From NCBI GenBank assembly GCA_017556705.1, contig JAFYMG010000016.1:62001-126000 (forward strand): 64,000 bases of DNA. The letters run 5' to 3'. This document shows, one piece after another, positions 50,438-59,580 of the stretch (its first letter is position 1; the number at the start of each line of letters is the position of its first letter). The position numbers and the translations under genes were made by a program. The notes beneath the pieces are model-generated. The model made no database searches, was not told the origin of the DNA, and saw only the letters and a program-made list of their open reading frames with translations. Origin of the DNA: Paludibacteraceae bacterium (GTDB lineage Bacteria; Bacteroidota; Bacteroidia; Bacteroidales; Paludibacteraceae).

Positions 50438-50905
50438 ATGATTGATAAACAGCAGATACAAAGTTTTGTAGAAGAGAAATTGCAAGGTACTGGTTATGAG
50501 TTGATTACCTTGAAAGTAAGCGCGCAGAATGAAATCTTGGTTGAGGTAGATAAGATGGAAGGTGTGGACGTGGAGTTCTGTGCTGAGTTGAATCATTACC
50601 TTGTGGAGCAATTGGATGCGCAAGGCATTGAGGATTATGCATTGGAGGTGGGTAGCGTAAGTTTGACTGCTCCGTTTGTGACAAAAATGCAATATATGAA
50701 GCACTTGGGGCACGATGTGGAGGTGTTAGCTGCTGATGGCAAAAAGTATCGTGGCGCATTGGTGAGTGTGGATGAAGATACCTTCGCAATGGACACCGAG
50801 GTGATGGTGGCTGTAGAGGGTAAGAAACGAAAACAGAAAGAAATTCAGACACTTACGTTTGCATATAATGCGGTGAAATACACCAAGTATGACTTGAAGT
50901 TTTAG
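50438..50905 (+). CDS. rimP: Ribosome maturation factor RimP
   Basis: Helps 30S subunit assembly. 155 aa with the N-terminal VEEKLQGTGYELITLKV and the conserved DVEFCAELNHYLVEQLD, VGSVSLTAPFVTK region (family VSSPGLxRPL, weakly kept here), then a C-terminal SH3-like domain. Identity rests mainly on order rimP-nusA-infB, universal in bacteria, and on fold-type motifs. Confidence 0.9.
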   Translation: MIDKQQIQSFVEEKLQGTGYELITLKVSAQNEILVEVDKMEGVDVEFCAELNHYLVEQLDAQGIEDYALEVGSVSLTAPFVTKMQYMKHLGHDVEVLAADGKKYRGALVSVDEDTFAMDTEVMVAVEGKKRKQKEIQTLTFAYNAVKYTKYDLKF

Positions 50906-50930
50906 GATAAATATTAAAACAACATAAAAA

Positions 50931-52190
50931 ATGGCAACAAAACAACAAAAAGAAGGTATCAATTTGATTGATAACTTCGCAGAATTTAAAGAATTTAAGA
51001 ACATTGATCGTCAGACATTGATGACTGTACTCAAGGAGTCGTTTTGCAATGTGATTGCTAAGATGTATGGCACTGACGAGAACTATGACGTGATTATCAA
51101 CCCAGACAAGGGTGACTTGGAGATTTATCGTAACCGCGTGGTGATGGAAGACGATGACGTGGCTAACGAGAATACTCAAATCGCATTGTCAGAGGCTTTG
51201 CTATTGGATGACGAGGCGCAAGTGGGCGAAGAGGTAACTGATAAAGTAGAGTTCTCTTCTTTCGGTCGTCGTATGATCTTGAACCTCCGTCAGACTTTGG
51301 CTAGTCGTATCTTGGATTTGCAAAAGAAGAACTTGTACTTGCGCTATAGCGAGATGTTGGGTCAAGTGGTAAGTGGTGAGTTGTATCAAGTATGGAAGAA
51401 AGAGATGCTTCTACTTGATGAAGAGGGTAACGAACTCTACTTGCCAAAGCAAAATCAGATCCCAACTGATTTTTATCGTAAGGGTGATACCGTTCGCGCG
51501 GTGGTAGTGAAAGTGGATAATACCAATCAAAATCCAAAAATCATCCTTTCACGTACTTCTCCATTGTTCTTGCAACGTTTGTTTGAGCAAGAGGTGCCAG
51601 AGGTACACGATGGTTTGATTGCAATCAAGAATATCGCTCGTATCCCAGGTGAGCGTGCCAAAGTGGCAGTAGAGTCGTTCGACGATCGCATTGATCCTGT
51701 AGGTGCATGCGTGGGTATCAAGGGTGCGCGTATTCATGGTATTGTGCGTGAGTTGCGCAATGAGAATATCGACGTGATTCATTATACTTCAAATATCAAT
51801 CTGTATATTCAACGTGCTTTGGCTCCTGCTAAGATTTCCTCCATGACCGTAAATGATGAGGAAAAGAAAGTGGATGTATATTTGCAACCAGATGAGGTGT
51901 CTTTGGCTATTGGTAAGGGCGGATATAACATCAAGTTGGCTAGTATGTTAACTGGTTATCAGATTGATGTCTATCGTGAGATGGATGATGCAGATAGCGA
52001 AGATATCTACTTGGATGAGTTTAACGATGAGATTGATCAATGGGTACTCGATGCGTTCAAGGCTATCGGTTTGGATACCGCTAAGGCAGTATTGGGCGTG
52101 GCAAAAGAGGATCTCGTAAAACGTGTTGACCTTGAGGAAGAGACTATCGACGAGGTATTGGCAATCTTGGCTGCTGAATTTGAAGAGTAA
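50931..52190 (+). CDS. nusA: Transcription termination/antitermination factor NusA
   Basis: Binds RNA polymerase and modulates pausing and termination. 419 aa: N-terminal polymerase-binding domain (about 1-125), S1 domain (about 130-205), and two KH domains; visible landmarks are VVKVDNTNQNPKIILSRTSPLFLQRLFEQEVPE, GACVGIKGARIHGIVRELRNENIDV and LAIGKGGYNIKLASMLTGYQIDV. The E. coli type C-terminal acidic repeats are reduced to a short tail. Between rimP and infB. Confidence 0.95.
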   Translation: MATKQQKEGINLIDNFAEFKEFKNIDRQTLMTVLKESFCNVIAKMYGTDENYDVIINPDKGDLEIYRNRVVMEDDDVANENTQIALSEALLLDDEAQVGEEVTDKVEFSSFGRRMILNLRQTLASRILDLQKKNLYLRYSEMLGQVVSGELYQVWKKEMLLLDEEGNELYLPKQNQIPTDFYRKGDTVRAVVVKVDNTNQNPKIILSRTSPLFLQRLFEQEVPEVHDGLIAIKNIARIPGERAKVAVESFDDRIDPVGACVGIKGARIHGIVRELRNENIDVIHYTSNINLYIQRALAPAKISSMTVNDEEKKVDVYLQPDEVSLAIGKGGYNIKLASMLTGYQIDVYREMDDADSEDIYLDEFNDEIDQWVLDAFKAIGLDTAKAVLGVAKEDLVKRVDLEEETIDEVLAILAAEFEE

Positions 52191-52206
52191 TCAAACTAGA
52201 GCACTC

Positions 52207-52233
52207 TTAAAACTTTTAAAACTTTTAGAACTT
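52207..52233. repeat. 9-bp TTAAAACTT tandem repeat
   Basis: TTAAAACTT, TTAAAACTT, TTAGAACTT between nusA and infB. Confidence 0.85.
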
Positions 52234-52252
52234 TTTTAACAATAGATAATTT

Positions 52253-55018
52253 ATGGCAATAAAACTTATCAAAGCTTGTAAAGAATTAAACATCGGCATG
52301 TCCACCGCCGTGGAATTCTGTAAAAAGCAGGGTAAGGAGATCGCTATGGATCCAAATATCCGTATCGAAGACGACTTGTACCTACTGCTCGCTAAAGAAT
52401 TTAACAAGGACATGGCCTTGAAGATGGAAGCAGAACGTCAGGCACAAGCTCGTCAAGAGCAGGATATCCCTAAATCCGTAGCTATAGATGAGCCAAAAAA
52501 GCCTGAGCATATCCCAACAGAGATACCTAAGCCAAAGGTAGTTGGCTCTATTGACCTTGATGCGGACAAGAGGCGCAAAGCAGAGGAAGAAGCTGCTCGC
52601 AAAGCTGCTGAAGAGGCTCAAAAGGCAGAGGAAGGACGTCTTGCTGCGGAGAAAGAAGCTGCTGCAAGGGCTGCGGCCGAAGCGGCTGCTCGCAAAGCAG
52701 CAGAAGAAGCAAAGAAGGCTGCGGAAGCTGCTAAGGCCGCAGAAAAAGTAGAGGAGCCTGTACAAGAAGAGGAGAAGGAAGAAGAGATCTTCCGCCTCGG
52801 CAAGCCTATGCTGAAAAATGCGCCTAAGGTCTTGGGTAAGATCGACTTGAGCAGTATCAATCAAGCTACTCACCCAACCAAGAAAACCAAAGAGGAGAAG
52901 CGCAAAGAGCGTGAGGTACGTGAGCAACAGCGCAAGGCCAACAAACCTGCTACCAACAATAATAACGCTGGCGGTAAGGCTGCTGATGCTCCAAAAGATG
53001 GTGAGAAACGCAAGCGCGAGCGCATCAAACAAAATAAGGTGGACGTAAATGATGCGCGCAACCAGAAGCCTCAAAAGAAGAACAACAAGGCCAAAGGCTT
53101 TAAGGTGGAGGTTGATGACGAGGAGGTACAACGTCAAATCAAAGAGACTATCCAACGCCTGCAAGGCAACAAGGGTAAGAGTACTACCAGCAAGCATAAA
53201 CGTGAGCGTCGCGAGTTAGAGCGCGAGAAGATGGCGCAAGAGCGTGCAGCAGAGCAAGAGCAAAGCAAGGTGTTGAAACTCACCGAGTTTGTGACTGCTA
53301 ACGACCTCGCCGTGATGATGAATGTGCCTGTGACCAAGGTCATAGGTACCTGTATGATGCTCGGCGTGATGGTAAGTATCAACCAACGTCTTGACGCTGA
53401 GACCATCAACCTCGTGGCTGAGGAGTTTGGTTTCTCTACTGAGTTCGTTTCTGCGGAAGTGGTAGAGGAAATCAATGCTGACGAGGTGATCAACGAGGAG
53501 GATATCACTGAGCGCTGCCCAATCGTGACTGTCATGGGTCACGTGGACCACGGTAAAACATCGCTCCTCGACCATATCCGTAATGCCAACGTGATTGCGG
53601 GTGAGGCAGGTGGTATCACCCAGCACATCGGTGCGTATAACGTGCAACTCAAGAACGGTCAGCATATCACTTTCCTCGATACTCCTGGTCACGAGGCGTT
53701 TACCGCCATGCGTGCCCGTGGTGCGAAGGTAACGGATATCGCGATTATCATTGTGGCAGCCGATGATGCAGTCATGCCGCAAACAGTCGAGGCTATCAAC
53801 CACGCACAAGCGGCGGGTGTACCTATGATCTTCGCTATCAATAAGTGCGATAAGCCAACGGCTAATCCAGATAAGATCAAGGAGCAACTCTCCAATATGA
53901 ATATCCTCGTAGAGGATTGGGGTGGCTCTTACCAATGTCAACATATCTCTGCTAAGAAGGGTGAAGGTGTCTTCGAACTCCTTGAGAAAGTGCTTCTCGA
54001 AGCAGAAATGCTCGAACTCAAGGCCAACCCTAACCGCCGTGCCAAGGGCTCTATCATCGAGTCTTCGCTCGACAAGGGTCGTGGTTATGTGGCAACTATC
54101 CTCGTGCAAGATGGTACACTCCACCACGGAGATATCGTGCTTGCGGGTGTTAACCATGGTAAGATCAAGGCGATGTTCAACGAGCGTGGACAACGTATCC
54201 AACAAGCCCTTCCTGGCGAGCCATGTCTTATCCTTGGTCTCAACGGTGCACCACAGGCGGGTGATGAGTTCAATGTGATGGCTACCGAGCAAGAGGCACG
54301 CGAGATTGCTAACAAACGTGAGCAACTCCAACGCGAGATGTCGCTCCGCACCAAGAAACACGTTGGTTTGGACGAGATCGGTCGCCGCTTGGCTATTGGC
54401 GACTTCAAAGAGCTTAATATCATTGTCAAGGGTGATGTGGACGGCTCTGTGGAGGCACTCAAAGACTCGCTCATCAAACTCTCTACCGAGAATATTCAAG
54501 TCAATGTTATCCACGGTGCTGTGGGTGCAATCTCCGACTCCGATGTCCTTCTCGCTGCAGCTTCTGACGCGATTATTGTCGGCTTTAATGTGCGTCCTAC
54601 CAGCACAGCGCGTAAGATGGCAGAGAACGAGGAAGTGGATATCCGTATCTACTCCATCATCTACGATACCATCAACGAGATCAAGTCTGCTATGGCAGGT
54701 ATGCTCTCGCCAGAGATCAAGGAGGAGGTTACGGCTACCCTCGAGGTATTGCAAACTTTCCGTATCTCCAAGGTGGGTACGATCGCAGGTTGTATCGTGC
54801 GTGAGGGTAAAGCCAAACGTGCTAACAAATGCCGCGTGATCCGTGACGGTATCGTGATCCACACTGGCGAACTCTCTTCGCTCAAGCATGGTAAGGACGA
54901 TATCAAGGAGGCTGGTCTCAACATGGAGTGCGGTATCAGCATCAAGAGCTACAACGACATCGTAGAAGGCGACCTCATCGAGACCTTCGAACAAATCGAG
55001 GTAGCAAAGACCTTGTAA
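52253..55018 (+). CDS. infB: Translation initiation factor IF-2
   Basis: GTPase that places initiator tRNA on the 30S subunit. 921 aa: N-terminal domain, a long Ala/Lys/Glu-rich linker (about 95-340), G domain with [14 protein letters not shown] (G1), DTPGHEAF (G3) and NKCDKP (G4), followed by domains II-IV, with the fMet-tRNA domain ending [12 protein letters not shown]. Long antisense frames exist opposite this gene and are shadows. A CTAG 9-bp repeat follows the stop. Confidence 0.97.
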   Translation: MAIKLIKACKELNIGMSTAVEFCKKQGKEIAMDPNIRIEDDLYLLLAKEFNKDMALKMEAERQAQARQEQDIPKSVAIDEPKKPEHIPTEIPKPKVVGSIDLDADKRRKAEEEAARKAAEEAQKAEEGRLAAEKEAAARAAAEAAARKAAEEAKKAAEAAKAAEKVEEPVQEEEKEEEIFRLGKPMLKNAPKVLGKIDLSSINQATHPTKKTKEEKRKEREVREQQRKANKPATNNNNAGGKAADAPKDGEKRKRERIKQNKVDVNDARNQKPQKKNNKAKGFKVEVDDEEVQRQIKETIQRLQGNKGKSTTSKHKRERRELEREKMAQERAAEQEQSKVLKLTEFVTANDLAVMMNVPVTKVIGTCMMLGVMVSINQRLDAETINLVAEEFGFSTEFVSAEVVEEINADEVINEEDITERCPIVTVMGHVDHGKTSLLDHIRNANVIAGEAGGITQHIGAYNVQLKNGQHITFLDTPGHEAFTAMRARGAKVTDIAIIIVAADDAVMPQTVEAINHAQAAGVPMIFAINKCDKPTANPDKIKEQLSNMNILVEDWGGSYQCQHISAKKGEGVFELLEKVLLEAEMLELKANPNRRAKGSIIESSLDKGRGYVATILVQDGTLHHGDIVLAGVNHGKIKAMFNERGQRIQQALPGEPCLILGLNGAPQAGDEFNVMATEQEAREIANKREQLQREMSLRTKKHVGLDEIGRRLAIGDFKELNIIVKGDVDGSVEALKDSLIKLSTENIQVNVIHGAVGAISDSDVLLAAASDAIIVGFNVRPTSTARKMAENEEVDIRIYSIIYDTINEIKSAMAGMLSPEIKEEVTATLEVLQTFRISKVGTIAGCIVREGKAKRANKCRVIRDGIVIHTGELSSLKHGKDDIKEAGLNMECGISIKSYNDIVEGDLIETFEQIEVAKTL

Positions 55019-55026
55019 AAAATAAG

Positions 55027-55061
55027 CTAGCCAACTAGTTCTACTAGCTCAACTAGTAATA
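55027..55061. repeat. 9-bp CTAG tandem repeat after infB
   Basis: CTAGCCAA, CTAGTTCTA, CTAGCTCAA, CTAGTAATA; first spacing 8, then 9 bp. Confidence 0.85.
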
Positions 55062-55085
55062 ATTAACTTTTAAATAACTACAGAT

Positions 55086-55622
55086 ATGAAAGATCTTAAA
55101 GGCACAAAGACCGAAGCCAACCTATGGGAGGCATTCGCAGGCGAATCTAAAGCTCGCAACAAGTACACCTACTATGCTAGCAAAGCAAAGAAGGATGGTT
55201 ATGAGCAAATAGCAGCCCTCTTCGAGGAGACCGCTGCACAAGAGAAAGAGCACGCTAAACTCTGGTTCAAACTGATCCACGGCATTGGTTCTACTATGGA
55301 GAACCTCAAAGATGGTGCTATGGGTGAGAATGAAGAGTGGACAGACATGTACCCACGCATGGCAGCTGAAGCTCGCGAAGAAGGTTTCGAGGAGATCGCT
55401 ATCATGATGGAAGGTGTGGCTGCTGTAGAGAAAGCACACGAAGAGCGCTATCTCAAGCTCCTCAAGAACATCGAGGATAAGCTTGTCTTCAGCCGCGATG
55501 GTGATGCTATCTGGCAATGCCGCAACTGTGGTCACTTGTATATCGGTCAAGATGCTCCTGTGGTTTGCCCTGTATGCAAACACCCACAAGCATACTTCCA
55601 ATTGCAACAAAACAACTTCTAA
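55086..55622 (+). CDS. Rubrerythrin
   Basis: Peroxide-reducing diiron protein of anaerobes. 178 aa: ferritin-like four-helix domain with [15 protein letters not shown] and [12 protein letters not shown] iron ligands and a second pair near [30 protein letters not shown]-terminal rubredoxin-type FeCys4 domain with CRNCGHLY and [11 protein letters not shown]. Supports a strict anaerobic lifestyle. Followed by a clear terminator. Confidence 0.96.
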   Translation: MKDLKGTKTEANLWEAFAGESKARNKYTYYASKAKKDGYEQIAALFEETAAQEKEHAKLWFKLIHGIGSTMENLKDGAMGENEEWTDMYPRMAAEAREEGFEEIAIMMEGVAAVEKAHEERYLKLLKNIEDKLVFSRDGDAIWQCRNCGHLYIGQDAPVVCPVCKHPQAYFQLQQNNF

Positions 55623-55628
55623 ATAATC

Positions 55629-55665
55629 AAGGACTTATGCACCGCTGTGTGCATAAGTCCTTTTT
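55629..55665 (+). terminator. Terminator of rubrerythrin
   Basis: Stem AAGGACTTATGCAC / GTGCATAAGTCCTT, loop CGCTGT, then T-run. Confidence 0.92.
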
Positions 55666-55673
55666 AGATTAAG

Positions 55674-55720
55674 AACGATTCTGAACAATTCTGAACCATT
55701 CTAAACGGCGCATTTGCGCC
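55674..55720. repeat. 10-bp tandem repeat with hairpin
   Basis: AACGATTCTG, AACAATTCTG, AACCATTCTA (55674-55703), then hairpin GGCGCA-TT-TGCGCC (55707-55720), before the Na/Pi transporter gene. Confidence 0.85.
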
Positions 55721-55740
55721 ATTGAACACTATTTAAAGGT

Positions 55741-57441
55741 ATGGACATAACTATCCTCCTTCAAGCCATCTTGCAACTTGTTGCAGGTATTGGTATTTTC
55801 TTGGTGGCATGCCAGATGATGTCTTCCAATTTGGAGACAGCCAGCAGTGCCCGCCTCAAAAGTCTGTTTTCTCGCATGTCCAACTCCCGCATGTTGGGTG
55901 TGGGTATTGGTACAGTAGCCACAGCGGCTATCCAGTCATCTGGTGCCACGACCGTGATGGTCATCGGTTTCGTGAATGTGGGCATCATGTCACTTGCACA
56001 AGCGGCTACTATCATCTATGGTGCGAATATCGGTACCACTGTTACGGCACAAATCGTTGCCCTCGGTCTTAGTGGCGGTGGTGGAATCTCTACAACTGTC
56101 ATTTTTGCTGCTTTTGCAGGTTTAGGTGCATTTATCGAACTCTTCTCAAAGAAAGATGCATGGAAGACTTGGGGCGGTATCATCACTGGCTTTGGTATGC
56201 TCTTCGTTGGTCTCAGTTTGATGAGTGGCTCTATGAAGGAGTTGTCCGGGTTGCAAGAGATCAAGGATTTCCTTGCTTCTATTGAGCACCCATTGATGCT
56301 CGTGCTCTTTGGTGCGATATTGACGGCAATTGTACAGTCTTCTTCGGTAGTTACTTCTATTGCATTGACCATGGCGGTAACAGGACTCATCTCTCTCAAT
56401 CAAGGTATTTACCTCACTATGGGTTCGAATATCGGTTCGTGCGTGGTGGCTATTATTGCAGGTCTTACTTCTGGTCTTAATGCAAAGCGTACCGCACTTA
56501 TCCACTTACTATTCAACTGCTTTGGTGTCTTTATCTTCCTTATAGCTGCATGGGTGATGCACCTCGTTACCGCGGGAGCACTCAACTATGGCGTCATCTT
56601 TGAGACCATGTTCCCAGGTGCACCACAACTCCAATTGGCGATGTTCCATACCATCTTCAACTGTATCACGGTATGTATCATCCTTCCATTGACCGATTAT
56701 CTGGTTAATTTGGTTGTGAAGATTCTCCCAGAGAAGAATCGTGTGGACGAAGCTTTGCAAGAGGGACAACCTCACTTCCACTTCGTGGATGAGCAAATGC
56801 TACGTACTCCAGCTATCGCTGTGAACCAAGTAAAGCTTGAGATTGAGAATATGGCGGCTATTGCTGTTCATAATTTCAATTTAGCAATGGATATCATCTC
56901 TACCGTGAACTTTGATAAGATGGATGAGTTTAATGAGAATGAGAAGCAACTAAATTTCCTCAACCGTAACCTCATTCCTTATATAGTACATCTCAATAAT
57001 CTACCTATTAGTGAGGATGACAACCGCTATTTGGCTACAGCCATCCGAACGATTGGTGACTTGGAGCGAGTAGGGGATTATGCAGTGAATTTGACCGAGT
57101 ATGCAGAACTGCTGAAGAATTTCAATGAGAAATTTAGTAAGGATCTTCTTTTCGAGGTAAATCAATTGCGTGAGACAATGGGTTCGCTCTATCAAGCTAC
57201 GATGAAGGCGTATATGGACCAAGATTTCGATGCGTTGATTGAGGTGAATCGTTACGAGGATCAAGTGGATGATATGGTGGCTCGTATTGAGAAGATTCAT
57301 TTGCAACGTTTGATGGATGGTGTATATCCAGCCAGTGTAGGTCAAGTATATCAAGAGTTTGCATCAGATACCGAGCGTATTGCCGACCACTTTTTGAATG
57401 TGGCTAAATCTATTCGTCAGCTACATGTTGGCGAGGATTGA
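55741..57441 (+). CDS. Na+/phosphate cotransporter with PhoU-like domain
   Basis: 566 aa. Eight or more membrane segments with two inverted Na_Pi_cotrans repeats marked by QSSGATTVMVIGFVNVG and QSSSVVTSIALTMAVTG, including LTMGSNIGSCVVAII and YGANIGTTVTAQI. C-terminal cytosolic PhoU-like helical domain (about 350-560; DLERVGDYAVNLTEYAE, FASDTERIADHFLNVAKSI). Probable Na+-driven phosphate uptake. The helicase gene starts by overlapping the stop (TGATG). Confidence 0.9.
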   Translation: MDITILLQAILQLVAGIGIFLVACQMMSSNLETASSARLKSLFSRMSNSRMLGVGIGTVATAAIQSSGATTVMVIGFVNVGIMSLAQAATIIYGANIGTTVTAQIVALGLSGGGGISTTVIFAAFAGLGAFIELFSKKDAWKTWGGIITGFGMLFVGLSLMSGSMKELSGLQEIKDFLASIEHPLMLVLFGAILTAIVQSSSVVTSIALTMAVTGLISLNQGIYLTMGSNIGSCVVAIIAGLTSGLNAKRTALIHLLFNCFGVFIFLIAAWVMHLVTAGALNYGVIFETMFPGAPQLQLAMFHTIFNCITVCIILPLTDYLVNLVVKILPEKNRVDEALQEGQPHFHFVDEQMLRTPAIAVNQVKLEIENMAAIAVHNFNLAMDIISTVNFDKMDEFNENEKQLNFLNRNLIPYIVHLNNLPISEDDNRYLATAIRTIGDLERVGDYAVNLTEYAELLKNFNEKFSKDLLFEVNQLRETMGSLYQATMKAYMDQDFDALIEVNRYEDQVDDMVARIEKIHLQRLMDGVYPASVGQVYQEFASDTERIADHFLNVAKSIRQLHVGED

Positions 57442-59450
57442 TGAGCGCATACGAATTAGCATATGAATATGTGCAGCATACTAATCGCTGCATTTTCCTG
57501 ACAGGCAAGGCAGGAACGGGGAAGACCACTTTCTTGCGCCGCTTGAAACAGGAATGTCCAAAACAAATGGCGGTAGTCGCTCCTACGGGAGTGGCTGCCA
57601 TCAATGCAGAGGGAGTGACTATTCACTCCCTTTTTCAGTTACCGCCGCAACTCTTTCTCCCTACGCCAGAAGCGCGCAAGCAACTCTTCAGTGAGATGCA
57701 GATGCGTGGGCAGAAGCAGCGCGTACTGCGTAACCTCGAACTCCTTGTGATTGATGAAGTGAGTATGGTGCGTAGCGATTTGCTAGATACGATAGATGCA
57801 GTGCTCCGCCATATCAAGCACCAACCTAATCATCCTTTTGGTGGGGTGCAGGTATTGGTGATAGGCGATTTGTTTCAACTCTCGCCTGTGGCACGCGAGG
57901 AGGAATGGCGTCTGCTGCAAGATTATTACCGAGGACCTTACTTCTTCCAAGCGCATGTATTTCTGCGATTGAATCCTGTGTATATCGAACTGGACCATGT
58001 CTTCCGCCAAACCAATATAGATTTTGTAGAGCTGCTCAACGAGGTGCGCAACAACACCCTTACACCTCAATCGTTGCAAATGCTCAATACACGCTATCTG
58101 CCTGATTTCAAGGTAGATGATCAAGCGGAACATTACATTGTACTCTCTACCCATAACCGCAAGGTAGATGCTATCAACCAATGTGAAATGGATGCACTGC
58201 CTAGCAAAGTGTACCAGTATTCTGCTACGATCAAGGACACATTTCCTGAGTCGATGTTCCCGATGGATGAGGTGCTGACCTTGAAACTGGGGGCGCGTGT
58301 CATGTTCACAAAGAATGATTCTTCTGCAGAGAAACGCTATTACAACGGCAAACTCGGCATCGTGTCTCACCTTACAGATAAAACTATCACCGTCACTTGC
58401 GAGGGCGAAGAACCGATAGATGTACACCGCGAGACATGGGAGAATATCCGCTATGCCTCGGAGGTGGGCAGCGAAGTGGTACAACCAGAGGTGATTGGCA
58501 CCTTCAGCCACTATCCTTTGCGTCTTGCATGGGCAATCACTATTCACAAAGCTCAAGGCTTGACGTTTGATCATGTAGTGATAGATGCTGCTGATGCTTT
58601 TGCGGCCGGACAAGTATATGTGGCTTTGTCGCGATGTCGTACATTGGATGGTATTGTACTATTAACCCCTATCCCAAGTCATGCGTTGACCAACGCACGC
58701 GAAGTTTTGAACTTCACCAACCAACAGCAAGAGCTTGACCATATCCGTCAACAACTTCCACAAGCTCAGCGAGAATATTTAACAAAGTTACTTTGTGCGT
58801 TGTACGACTTCCGCGAACTAATGGGACGCCTTTATGCGATCTCACAGATGAGCAAGAAAATGAGTTCGCTACAAAACAACTGGGATGACTATTTTCACAA
58901 TATCATTGCACAGTTGGAGCAACTGCAAGGAGTAGGGGAACGCTTCCAACAGCAGATACGCCAAATCGTTTATTTGGGAGATATGGAGCGTTTGCAGGAG
59001 CGATTGAAAGCGTCTATTCCATACTTTGCACCTCGTATGCATAATCTGCTCAAGACGATTATGGACTGCCCACTGCGCAGTAATGACAAGAATGATGCTT
59101 CTATACTTACACAGTCGCTGACGGATATTTATGCAAGCATTGCTCGTACTGCTTTTTTACAAGCGCAAGTTTCTATGAGTCCTACAGTAGAGGGATATTT
59201 CAAAGCGCGTATTAAGTTCCAATTGAAGGAACCTAACTTACAGATTTATACTCAACAACGTAAAGTCCGTACTACAGGTACTGCATTTCAGTCGGCAGGA
59301 TTACTCAATCAAGGCTATAGATTGAGTGAAATAGCTAAGATGCGTGGTATCACATTTAAAACAGTAGTGAAACATATTCGCCAATTTATAGATGATGGGA
59401 TAATTGATATGTTGGACATTTTTCCTGGAGATCAACGATATCTGCGCTAG
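57441..59450 (+). CDS. Pif1/RecD-like helicase with C-terminal HTH
   Basis: 669 aa; ATG at 57441 overlaps the previous TGA. Walker A GKAGTGKTTFLRRL (residues 22 on), Walker B ELLVIDEVSMVRSDLLD, and helicase motif with TIHKAQGLTFDHVVID and QVYVALSRCRTLDG place it in the Pif1/RecD SF1 group. The C-terminal part ends with a winged helix/HTH (GYRLSEIAKMRGITFKTVVKHIRQFIDDG) typical of Bacteroidota Pif1-like proteins. Likely DNA unwinding in replication or repair; no evidence for mobility. Confidence 0.85.
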   Translation: MSAYELAYEYVQHTNRCIFLTGKAGTGKTTFLRRLKQECPKQMAVVAPTGVAAINAEGVTIHSLFQLPPQLFLPTPEARKQLFSEMQMRGQKQRVLRNLELLVIDEVSMVRSDLLDTIDAVLRHIKHQPNHPFGGVQVLVIGDLFQLSPVAREEEWRLLQDYYRGPYFFQAHVFLRLNPVYIELDHVFRQTNIDFVELLNEVRNNTLTPQSLQMLNTRYLPDFKVDDQAEHYIVLSTHNRKVDAINQCEMDALPSKVYQYSATIKDTFPESMFPMDEVLTLKLGARVMFTKNDSSAEKRYYNGKLGIVSHLTDKTITVTCEGEEPIDVHRETWENIRYASEVGSEVVQPEVIGTFSHYPLRLAWAITIHKAQGLTFDHVVIDAADAFAAGQVYVALSRCRTLDGIVLLTPIPSHALTNAREVLNFTNQQQELDHIRQQLPQAQREYLTKLLCALYDFRELMGRLYAISQMSKKMSSLQNNWDDYFHNIIAQLEQLQGVGERFQQQIRQIVYLGDMERLQERLKASIPYFAPRMHNLLKTIMDCPLRSNDKNDASILTQSLTDIYASIARTAFLQAQVSMSPTVEGYFKARIKFQLKEPNLQIYTQQRKVRTTGTAFQSAGLLNQGYRLSEIAKMRGITFKTVVKHIRQFIDDGIIDMLDIFPGDQRYLR

Positions 59451-59520
59451 TGTTTGCTCCTCTTGAAAGAAAACAACGCAAACGATAGCAGAGAGAAATT
59501 CTATTACGTTGGGTGTGAAA

Positions 59521-59552
59521 TTTGCAGAGATGAGGAAAATGTACTATCTTTG
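59521..59552 (+). promoter_or_regulatory. Bacteroidota promoter of the amylase gene
   Basis: TTTG (59521-59524), 20 nt, TATCTTTG (59545-59552), about 28 nt before the amylase ATG. Confidence 0.8.
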
Positions 59553-59580
59553 CAGAAAATTTAGAATATAACAATATTTT

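Noticed and set aside
49955..50713. 252-aa minus frame crossing the GSCFA-rimP gap
   Set aside because: Would span a real promoter and two plus-strand genes; composition not protein-like.
53216..54994. 592-aa open frame on the minus strand opposite infB
   Set aside because: Antisense to a well-conserved gene; sequence rich in His, Asp, Leu with no domain; arises from codon bias of infB.
57783..58613. 276-aa open frame opposite the Pif1-like helicase
   Set aside because: Shadow of helicase coding sequence, no motifs, no promoter.
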